Origin: Armigeres subalbatus
Taxonomy: Eukaryota > Arthropoda > Insecta > Diptera > Culicidae
Direction: 5' to 3'
NCBI RefSeq assembly: GCF_024139115.2
Contig: NC_085140.1
Location: 426,211,781-426,275,780 of the forward strand
Length of the DNA stretch: 64,000 nucleotides
Shown: piece after piece, positions 55,526 to 64,000 of the stretch
Position numbering within the stretch: position 1 is the stretch's first letter
Layout: each line of letters starts with the position of its first letter
Made by a program: the position numbers and the translations under genes
Notes under the pieces: generated by a model
Database searches by the model: none
What the model saw: the letters and a program-made list of their open reading frames with translations, nothing else
Told to the model about the DNA's origin: nothing

Positions 55526-58454
55526 TCAAACACTAAATCTGTCCTCTTCGTCCTTTCCGCCGACGTCCAGCGGTGTCTGTGGCATAAAGTAGACGCAATT
55601 CTCTTTCCTCTCTGTGGGAAAAAGAACGACCAGATTATAATCATTGTAATCGGTGGTGCGTGATGGCGCCCGGTTCGAAGACCGGCGAGTGTTACCGAGC
55701 TTGCCGACATGATAATCCTTGCGCTTGTTGCGTAGGACAATCATGGTTATGAGGGCGGCGGTCATGAGGACCGCCACCACCACCAGCGGGACCATATACT
55801 TGATGTATGCTACGTTGTAGATCAGGCTATGGCTGGGAATAAAGAATTTTGTTTGAAGAGTACAGAGGATAATTACAATTCTCATAAGTTACCTATGACT
55901 ATCAACTTTGTAGATGATCTCCGGTATCAACTGACATCGCGTATCATCTTCTTCGCTCTGCTGATACCCAGCGAAGCATTCGCAGACTCCCGGAGCCACA
56001 CAGTGGCCGTGTGAACAGCCGTCCTCCCCACAATCGGGTTCACACATGTTGACATCCATGGTTCTTTTGAATCCTGGGAAGCAGTCACATCTTCCCGGTT
56101 CATTGCAATATCCATTGACACAATCCTGAGTACAAATGGCTTTGCATCCATGATCCTTCGTTAACTCAAAGCCGTCGTTGCAAATACATTCTCCGGGGGC
56201 TGTACATTGCCCATTCGAACATCCCTCGGCGCACCATGGCTCACACGTCATTTTCGTTTTGTCAATATTGTAGAAACCTTCAACACATTTGCAAATACCT
56301 GCCACACAAATTCCGTTGGTACACTTATTTTTGCAAGCCTTCTGACGTTCTTTTGTAGCCAGTTCTATTTTGAACAGCTCGCTTTCGCATCGGTGCAGAC
56401 TACCTTCTTCAAAAACGTATCCTGCCAAACATCTGCACTCGTTGGGCCCTACACAGAGGCCATTCAAACATCCGAACTCACATGCCGGCTCACACTGGCT
56501 TGGGTCGTTAACATTCTCATAGCCCTCGAAACATCTACAGCGGTTATCCCCTGCACAGACTCCATTAAGGCAAGGCTTCTCACAGTACGGTTGACAATTG
56601 AACTCATCACCCGCGGCAGGTTGGAAGCCCACATTACAGAAACATTTACCTTCCTCGCAATTTCCATTTCGGCAATTAGCTTCACATAAACTTTGCTTCA
56701 GTTGTATCTTGAAACGGTTAACTTCATCTGTCCGTAGGCAAATATGCGAACTTTCGTTATAGAACTCATAGCCTTGATCGCATTCGCAGCGATTCGGCAG
56801 CACACACGTTCCGTTCCTGCAAGACGGCTCGCATAGCGCTTCACATCGATGGTTTTCTCCTGCAGGATTGACATAACCCATTGAGCACTGGCAATAACCT
56901 TGCTCGCATGCCCCATTGCTGCACCATTTTGCACACATCTTCTCCATCAGTAGTCGTTCCTTCTCCGCTCGAATCTCTTCAATCGATTGACACTTCGTAC
57001 GACTTCCATCCACAAAGTCATACCCATCGTCGCACTGGCAAATATTCGGTTGTACACATCGTCCATTTATGCAGCCACTTTCGTATTCGTAGTCGTCTTC
57101 ACAAATTGGCTCACAAAACGAAGCATTGCCCAGTGAAAGCCGGTAGTTTTCGTAGCAAAGACATTCTCCTCCGATGCAGTCTCCATTGATGCAACCATCT
57201 GGACATGTCTTCTCACATAAGCCAACGGCATTCATAATGTAACCTCGATGGCAGTTACACTTCGCTTGCCCATCGCAAAATCCGTGAAGGCACTTCGCTC
57301 GGCATAATTCTATCGGATCCACACAGGCATCGTCATCTTTCACGTAGCCAGGATTACACTCACATGTGTTCGGTGCTACGCAAGCCCCATTTTCACAATC
57401 GTCTTCGCAAACCGGCAAGCACTCGAACAGTGAGTTGATATCGGTGTAGTTATATCCCGGCAAACAAGTGCACGAATTCGGCCCGGTACACCTGGCGTTT
57501 TTGCACTCTTCCTCGCATATCGGAACGCAATCACCTGCAATCAAATCATAGCCTCTATCGCAGACGCACACCTCCGGGCGAACACAATGACCCAAAGAGC
57601 ACTTTTCACAAAGCGCAATGCATTCATCTGCGATTTTCCCGTAACCCTTGTGACAAATGCACTTCCCTGGAGCAATACAGTTCCCATTTTGACAACCATT
57701 GGAGCAAACTGGTTGACACAAATGGTACCCCGTTGAGTTCTCATTGGAATACCCGTCATAGCATTCGCACTGATTCGGTGCACCGCATTCCCCGTTGATG
57801 CACTGCTCATTACAGATCGGAACACACGTTCCGTTCATATCCTCGTAACCTTTCTCACAAGGTTCGACAGTCGTTGTGCTTATCCGGTCCATAACACATT
57901 TCCCCAATTCATCTTTTTCATATTCCAAATCACAAAGGCACTCATTCGGCCCTATGCACCTTCCGTTGGGACATCCATCGTCGCAAACGGGTTCACAGAT
58001 CTGTCGATCGTTCACGGAACGCAATTCGTAGCCCTCTCTACAAAGGCAAACGTTCGGTTCCAAGCAGTATCCCGCATCGCCGCCACAGTTGTTACACTCC
58101 GCTAGGCAGCTTCCGTTCATTGCGTGATAGTATCCGGTGTTACACTGACAGTAGCCCGGTTTGATGCAGAATCCGTTGTCGCAGCCTTTGCAGTGCGGAA
58201 TGCATCTGAAAAGAGGTGAAAAGCTCATTAAAACAGATCAGCAAGCTGTTGAAACTATTTCAGTTTACCTAAAATTGGACAATCTCTCGAATCCATCGTT
58301 ACACGTGCAATAGTTTGGTGCGGTACATTTGGAGTTTTCGCATGGCGTCGTACATACCGGATTGCACTTGTTTTTGCTGCGGACGTATCCTTTGCAGCAT
58401 TTGTTGCGCGCGACCATCACATTTTTGCCGTTTTTCCTCACGTATTCTATCTTG
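55526..58454 (-). CDS. Nimrod-type NIM/EGF-repeat receptor with cytoplasmic tail (5' end incomplete)
   Basis: Exons in transcription order are 58454-58269, 58205-55893 and 55832-55526, with introns of 63 and 60 nt; these give 934 residues plus stop. The first exon found starts in phase 2, so at least one upstream exon (signal peptide) is missing. It contains the Nimrod signature CCKGY (RNKCCKGYVRSKNKC). About 21 NIM/EGF-like repeats follow (CxxxCxNGxCxxPxxCxCxxGY). A membrane helix (MVPLVVVAVLMTAALITMIV) precedes a 68-residue basic-then-acidic tail containing DYNDYNLVVLF. The second exon join restores VDSHSHSLIYN and the first restores NFRCIPHCKGC, supporting both splices. It is probably a phagocytic or scavenger receptor on blood cells. 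It is convergent with the paralogue ending at 39318. Confidence 0.85.
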
Positions 58455-58666
58455 CTGAAAGACGATGTATCAGTTTGTTGAAATTATTTTCTAATTTTAC
58501 ATTATTCGTTCGATTTTCAAATGAATGCAACTAATAATTTTTCATGTGAATTTCTGTGGAATGAAGAGAATAGATCATATGGGTTTGAAATATTGAATAT
58601 TGAATTGAATTTAAAATTGAACGCATTTTCATGACGCGTAGTTAACGTAAATTGATCGTACCTTTA

Positions 58667-58909
58667 CGGGGCCCTCCTTAGCCGTGGGGTAAGATGCGCG
58701 GTTACAAAGCAAGATTGGATATTGTTTCGACTTCCCTGGGCATAAAAGTATCATCGTGTTAGCCTCATGATATACGAATGCAGAAATGGTAACCTGGCTT
58801 AGAAACCTTGCAGTTAATAACTGTGGAAGTGCTTAATGAACACTGAGCTGCGAGGCGGCTCTGTCCCAGTGTGGGGATGTAATGTCAATAAGAAGAAGAA
58901 GAAGATTGC
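58667..58909 (+). mobile_element. Feilai SINE with 10-bp target duplication
   Basis: The Feilai body is well preserved (CTTCCCTGGGCATAAAAGTA, TTGCAGTTAATAACTGTGG, CTGTCCCAGTGTGGGGATG, AAG tail), but the B-box region is deleted. CGTACCTTTA flanks both sides (58657-58666 and 58910-58919). It lies just upstream of the second Nimrod-type gene, probably in its first intron. Confidence 0.85.
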
Positions 58910-58919
58910 CGTACCTTTA

Positions 58920-59792
58920 GAGGAGACTGGGAGACTTGAGCCTCTTTTTTCATAGCCGATGTATCACAGCCAAAAATAAATAAACTTATAATGTTAAAAA
59001 AAGATAGTTTTATAAGTGTTTTTTTTCTCGCTCGTTCGCTGTGTTTACGTTTTCGCTTCGTCGCGTTGGCGTTATATTCTCCCGGACCCGCCATTGGAGA
59101 CTCGGTGCCGCTATGGGGAATCAGGTAGCCAAAAATGAGAATATCGACTTTCTCCGATTTGTAATTCAAGTTGACCTACTAAATGCTAATGTTTTGGAGG
59201 ATTAAACCCCAGAATATCAGCACTCAAAGCCATATGCTTATCAAGATATAGGCATCAGAATCAGACACTTTTTAGTTCTTGAAAAATCAATGCATTATTC
59301 AACTGCCAATATATCCGGCTACAGTAGCTTGTTTCCAACTTTTCAAAAAGCTTCTAAAAGCTTGTATCGTAGACTTTCGAAGAACGGGTAGAATGTGGGA
59401 AAATAGGAAGTAAAACATCCGAATACGACACGACCAAAAAAATTTTTTTTTCGTACAAAAAGTTCCATACAAAAAAAATGTCTCAAAGTTGCGCTTAGCG
59501 ACTACCCCTACGTCTTTCTTTGGTCCTCACAGAAGGCATTAAAATAATATTCAGCTGCTTATGGTTGTAAATCTGCGATTCCGAACACTTTTTCGAAAAA
59601 AAGTCATAATTTTGTAACATTGAATATGGGTATTCCTAAAATACACGGCAGACTGCGATGGGCTGGATACCAATTTCATACGTATACCAAAAGAGCATCA
59701 AGAACAGTTAAAATAGGGATAGTTTTTTCATTATTCTTTATTACCGAGACTTTCAGCCCGAGGCTGGCTCGTCTCGTAATAAAGAGAGTAGA
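58920..59792. other. Upstream region of the second Nimrod-type gene
   Basis: The missing signal-peptide exon may be here, but no ATG with a hydrophobic stretch joins to 58454 in the right phase. A 94-codon minus-strand frame (58885-59169) has a hydrophobic segment but ends at a donor in the wrong phase. A LINE-like GRLRWAG fragment lies at about 59640-59665. Confidence 0.35.
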
Positions 59793-59794
59793 TA

Positions 59795-60504
59795 GGGGAA
59801 GTGGGGGTAACACGCCCATAGGGGTTAAAACGCGCCACCCCTGAATAAGATTAAATATCCCCATTGTGATTATTTTAAATAGTCTATACGATGAATCAAT
59901 GGAAAATATTGCCATTGGATACATATATTTCATGATTTTTCTCTAGTTACACATGAAAAACTCGAAAAAATGATTTTTGCGTGTTTTGATGCAATTCTAG
60001 CTCGGTGAAATTTAGTCTTTCTATCGCTGTTATTCATTGGTAAATTGAAAATTGAGCCATGAGCCATGCTGCTTACTCGTGTTCTTTATGTTCCACACGA
60101 AATCGTCGTCAAAATTTGTCTTAAAACGATTTGATGGGCCTTCAAACTTCTGAGGTCGGTGTGGGGCAGTACGCCCATGCTCGTATGACCGAAACAGCTG
60201 AAACATTCGGTTAATTGCCTTAATGTAGGCAATTAAAATGAAAATCAGTACGATAAACACATGCGCGTTTTAACCCATCCACTGGCGCATCTCACCCCGC
60301 ATGGTTTCAAAATCAATATTTTTCGGGTGCTTTTTAAAAATCAAATTTCTGTGCAATAAAATGTACAATTAGATATCTGTCATCGGTAGTCAGTCGCAGA
60401 TATGCTGTTCTTTAGTATGCGCTGATGAAAACTGGCTGAAATGGTGGTTTTCATTGATAAAAATGGCATTTTCCTTAACGTGGGCGTCCTACCCCCAGTT
60501 CCCC
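59795..60504. mobile_element. TA-flanked TIR element (GGGGAAGTGGGGGTAA ends)
   Basis: The left end GGGGAAGTGGGGGTAACACG and the right end GGGCGTCCTACCCCCAGTTC then CCC are inverted. TA flanks both sides (59793-59794 and 60505-60506), as in Tc1/mariner-like insertions. The interior has further GGTTAAAACGCG / CGCGTTTTAACC inverted motifs and no transposase. Confidence 0.65.
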
Positions 60505-60506
60505 TA

Positions 60507-61868
60507 ACACGGAAAGTGCCGTAGGCTTCGTGGTAGGGTGTGTACAGCTATATGACACTCCATTAGGCGCAGGCTCACCAAGAGGATGCAACTCAGTATC
60601 TATCAAGTATCAAGTAAATGAATATGAAAAAAAGCAATAGAGAAACAATGAGGAATGGCTTGACACAGAATTTGAATTAGAAGAATTTTTTCATACTGGA
60701 ACAGAGCTAAAGATATTAAAGGAAGCGTACCTGAAAAGAAAACAACTTATACAGAAAACGCTTCATAGCTTTGTTGTGAGGGTCGATCAGCCAAGGCAAG
60801 GCGGAGCCGGATCAAGAACAACTGGAAGCACTTGTCGAAGAGCGTTTTCGAATCCAAATTAGGTAAAGGCGAGGTGTTAAGTAAAGCACTAGATGTCAAC
60901 GAAGAGCTAATACACCGGTTCTAGAACATTCTGATCGCGATAAACTGCCAAAAGTCAATCAATTCTGAAAAGCTAGACCGTTATTGTAAAGCAACATACC
61001 GGTTATACTTGCAGCTGTATGATTGGTATAAAATTCCTGCTACGGTGCATAAAGCCTTTGCCCATGCTCTGGGGATAGAATAATTCATTCACCAGCACCT
61101 TTTGGAATTTTGGCTGAAGAAGCAGCTGAGTGTCAGTATAGGCACTTAAAAAATGTCGGACTCATCATGCCAGGAAGCTTCAAGAGAGGATAATTTACAT
61201 GACGTTTTCATTCGTGCTATGAACTTGTCGGATCCTTTGAGTTGAGGGAGCAACTTAGTTAACCGACTTCAAAATAAATTTAATCTGTAATATCCAGAAG
61301 GTGTTCAAAGTTTGTTAGTGACTGAAAGTTCCTGCAGTACAGCAGATTCGAGTACAGTGAAAAATGCCCTAGCACATATTTTAATCGATCGTTAAGAAAT
61401 ATGACGATTTTGTTGAGGATGTTCATGTACATAATGATTAAATAAATGTTGTTTCAGTATACTTGTACATTTTGAAGCTTTTATTACATGGAGTTTGTAT
61501 AGTTTTCATATAGCTTTATATTGTATTCCCTTTATTTGTTTTGGAGTTAAGAGTCTGAACCAATTTGAGAAATCCTTCAAAGACAACCTGTTGCGCTTGT
61601 AGATGCAAAGGCCTGTATTCCGCGGAGTCCTTAGGCAACTTAGAACTTTTGTACATCTCAATACACACAAAAACAATATACAATTTCTAGTTCGAACTCT
61701 ACAGGTCTGTGCTTCAATAAAATACATATCTATAGACTGCTGTGTACATGTTACGTTCGTAGATAAAAGGGATATATTCCATGGAGATTAAAGGGCTGTA
61801 TTCCAGGAAGTTTGGAGACCTTAGAAGCAATAATGACCTGCAAAACAAGTATTTCACATATTTCAGAC
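60507..61868. pseudogene. Decayed transposon-associated ORF and unassigned AT-rich DNA
   Basis: Broken plus-strand frames at about 60640-61230 include ATVHKAFAHALGIE and IIHSPAPFGILAEEAAECQY then RHLKN. This resembles a motif (PxGxLSEEAAEARN..YR) common in arthropod transposon-borne proteins of uncertain class. Multiple stops are present. The remainder (61230-61868) shows no gene. Confidence 0.4.
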
Positions 61869-62955
61869 ATTAATCTACGATATAAGGGTGAAATATTGCT
61901 GAAATGAATTGAAAATATTTTCGGCCACCTACTTGTACGGAGCCGTGGAGTGGGTGGCCGAGTCGGTCGCGGGAAAGTTGCCGAAGCGCACTGCTCTGTA
62001 ACAAGTGGTGTGTCTGTCGTTTCGAGGTGTGTGAGATTTTCGCGTTTTTATTCCGTGTAATAAATATATGTATTGACAAACCAAGAACATGTTTGAATAT
62101 GCGCCAAGCATCACAACCACCCATCGCCCACCGGAAAGGATGCAGCCACACCACACAGTTCCGCTATTCACCACCAGTTGTAGGATCACGGAAAAATGGG
62201 CGGCCATTGGGGGGTGGCGTAGAAGACGCCATGATGAGCGAAAAGCTTGGAGGGGAAATGAGCTAGGTCGAGGGTATGAAAAGGAGATGCGCCATTGCTA
62301 GGGATCATTATCCAATCGATAGCCTGGTTCGACAGACGTGAGCGATAAAGCAATAAAGTAAAAAAAATCCCTAATTGAAACGGTGCTTATTACCATCTTT
62401 CCCCAATGTGCTCGCAGGACCCCTCTTTTACTTTGTGGTAATTCTTACCGTGGATAATACCTGTGATCTCCTTCCGATCGGGTCAGAACTGACAGTGATC
62501 ACGTTTCCGGCCAGAAGTACGAGGATTCGGAAGCAACGCTCGAGTCATCATTTCCGATCGAGTAAATCCACAGAAGCCTTGTTCGTGGGAGCCGCCATTT
62601 TGGCCATCAGTTTCGGGACGCTGTTAAACCTGTCCGCGATCAGCTCGAGCGTGATAGAGCCGTGACGGCACGAGGAGGAGTCGAGAACACCACAGAAGTG
62701 TCCGTGAAAGTGTTCGCGGCAATAACGGGGAGAAAGCAGGCGAAGAAACGGAACGGAGAAGGGGCCCCGCCGACAGTTGGTGCAACGCGAACAGTGTGGA
62801 GGTAGGAGATAGACGGTTAAGGAAGTGGGAGAAGTGAAGGTACCTGTGTGCTTAATAAAGTGGGAAGGTTGCTAAATAGTATTCAGGCGTTTTCTTGGTC
62901 GCGAGAGAATCAAGCGCGTATGCCGACCCTGAGGTTATGAGGAGGGGAGTCTCAT
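61869..62955 (+). other. GC-richer region upstream of a LINE ORF1 fragment
   Basis: Base composition rises at about 62.38 kb and stays high to about 63.1 kb. This fits a LINE 5' UTR or ORF1 N-terminus, because the recognisable ORF1 follows directly. No intact ORF or host exon is supported. AATAAAG motifs at about 62353 and 62854 are without context. Confidence 0.35.
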
Positions 62956-63610
62956 GTGTGCCGAAGTGAGGGCTGCCCCATTAGTTACAGCTCTCGGAGG
63001 CAAGCAGCTTTTGCAGAGCAACGTATATTCAATCGCAGCTGCCGCAGGTGCAACCTGAAGAAGAAGTGCCCGCCTGTGTTTGTGAAGGGCGATCCGCAGG
63101 ATTTGCTGAATTTGAAAATTAGCCAGTTACTAGCTGGGGCTTTTCACAAATTACGTAACGCTGAGGGGGGGGGGGAGGGGGTCAAGCCGACCGTTACGAT
63201 CATACAAAAAAATTAAACCTTTCATACAAAAAGTTTTACGAGGAGATGGTGGGGGTCTAAAATCACCAAATTTAGCTTTACGTAATTTTAGAAAGAACCC
63301 AGGAGCTGAAATGTACTTTTCGGCTCTGCATCGTGGACGTGAAAGTGATGCCTGCAAACAAGGACCATCATCAACCCGTCGTATGTATGAGTACTACACT
63401 CATGACCACCCCGGCACGAAGCCGCTTAAGGCTTTCCTGCGAGGACTCCACGACATGTAGAAAGAGGAGCTCCAAGCTTAGTTCGAAAGTTGCGGTCTGA
63501 AGCCAGTGGCCGTTCACAAAATCGTTCGCCACGACAAGGGGAGGAGTTATCGAGACCAGCTTTACCTGGTACATCTGGAGCACTGCTCCACCACCTGGAA
63601 GGACATGAAG
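62956..63610 (+). pseudogene. Jockey/I-type LINE ORF1 (gag) fragment, split by a MITE
   Basis: Before the MITE the frame reads NRSCRRCNLKKKCPPVFVKG and DLLNLKISQLLAG. After it come EMYFSALHRGRESDAC, KPLKAFLRGLHDM, SCGLKPVAVHKIVRHDKGRS and YRDQLYLVHLEHCSTTWKDM, the typical ORF1 core of Jockey-like LINEs (LRGL..., L.P..VHKI.R...RDQLYLVHL). Two stops in the core show decay. The 3' part ends at a LINE inserted in the opposite direction. Confidence 0.75.
63137..63301. mobile_element. AAATTACGTAACGC MITE inside LINE ORF1
   Basis: The left end GGGGCTTTTCACAAATTACG then TAACGC and the right end GCTTTACGTAATTTTAGAAA then GAACCC are inverted. The run of G (GAGGGGGGGGGGAGGGGG) and CATACAAAAAGTTTTACG correspond to the 4171-4335 copy in reverse. 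It is 165 bp, identical in length to that copy. Confidence 0.75.
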
Positions 63611-63624
63611 CCAGTTGGCGTGAT

Positions 63625-64000
63625 TTGTATTTGTATTTAAAATAATACATCTGACAAGTTAGTCTTAATGAATAAAAGCATATTTGGTTACTACATTCTT
63701 CTTTTGATTCGATTTGCAAAACATCTGGTTGGTTCATTAAACTCGAAAAGTTCTTCCACAGCTGTGAATACATGAATGCATGCTGCTATCGGCTCGTTGT
63801 TCCCAAAAACTGTTCTGTGGAATCGTGGCTGCAGCAATGTTGAATTTCGAAGGGTTCTAGTGGGTATCCAATCCAAGGAAACGACATCTATCGGGGTACG
63901 GCGGCAGATTATCAGGGTCTCTCCAAGAGTCCAAGGCAAGGTTTTAAGCGCCAAACGTATGCATCTCTTCTGTACGCGTTCGATTCTCAGACTCCACGTG
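63625..64000 (-). pseudogene. LINE ORF2 C-terminus, continuing past the window end
   Basis: The minus-strand frame enters at the window edge (WSLRIERVQKRCIRLALKTL) and runs through the typical Jockey/Loa ORF2 C-terminus: RTLRNSTLLQPRFHRTVFGN, NEPIAACIHVF, then LFEFNEPT and RCFANRIKRRM before the stop at 63691. The 3' end has TACAAATACAAATCAC-like short repeats, as in LINE tails. Only the end of the element is inside the window. Confidence 0.75.

Noticed and set aside
58885..59169. Minus-strand 94-codon frame as the missing first exon
   Set aside because: The hydrophobic stretch is internal, and the only good donor (CTAAAG|GTACGG) is in phase 0, while exon 58454 needs two bases from upstream.
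60030..60260. Minus-strand frame starting MFIVLIFILIAYIKA as signal-peptide exon of the second Nimrod-type gene
   Set aside because: It lies entirely inside the TA-flanked TIR element at 59795-60504, and no donor in phase with 58454 follows it.

Overview
The window looks like a chromosomal segment of an Aedes (culicine) mosquito. The evidence is spliceosomal introns of 59-73 nt with GT..AG borders, three copies of the Feilai tRNA-derived SINE, RTE-, Juan/Jockey-, BEL/Pao- and copia-type retroelement remnants, and a very high load of short inverted-repeat elements. There is no bacterial or phage organisation. Only four host genes could be supported; most of the rest is transposon-derived or low-complexity DNA.

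Layout. 1-7.2 kb: repeats, including a composite family whose copies carry CCAAT/TATA-like promoter signals and a hairpin matching the histone mRNA 3' stem-loop. These copies are interleaved with GC-rich fold-back elements, one of which holds a hAT-like MITE. 7.3-9.85 kb (minus): a five-exon ZAD-C2H2 zinc-finger gene of 469 aa. 10.77-11.76 kb (plus): a three-exon gene of 272 aa with a C2H2-like finger, function unknown. 11.8-25.2 kb: intergenic, with MITEs (several with readable target-site duplications), another histone-hairpin repeat copy, an 81-bp duplicated fragment of the zinc-finger gene, and a broken RTE element on the minus strand.

25.3-39.3 kb (plus): a Nimrod-type gene encoding about 24 NIM/EGF-like repeats, a transmembrane helix and a very short tail. 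Its exons were joined by eye and keep frame throughout. One intron is 10.37 kb and holds a BEL/Pao remnant, minisatellite sequence, RTE fragments, a TIR element and a Juan-like LINE inside that TIR element. 39.4-40.4 kb: an 8-bp tandem array. 40.85-44.2 kb (minus): a nearly complete RTE retrotransposon. 45.1-53.7 kb: a TTAA-flanked inverted structure with arms several hundred bp long, invaded by at least four other elements, including a 2.4-kb hAT-type element filled with a roughly 21-bp minisatellite.

55.5-58.45 kb (minus): a second Nimrod-type gene with about 21 NIM repeats, a transmembrane helix and a 68-residue tyrosine-containing tail; its first exon was not found. 58.7-64 kb: Feilai, a TA-flanked TIR element and LINE fragments.

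How the genes relate. The two Nimrod-type genes point at each other (convergent) and are probably paralogues from a nimrod cluster. Proteins of this family act on haemocytes as receptors for bacteria or apoptotic cells; here one has almost no cytoplasmic tail and the other has a tail with a YxxPhi-like motif. The zinc-finger gene and the 272-aa gene are divergent, with about 0.9 kb between them. All exon joins are manual and have no transcript support.
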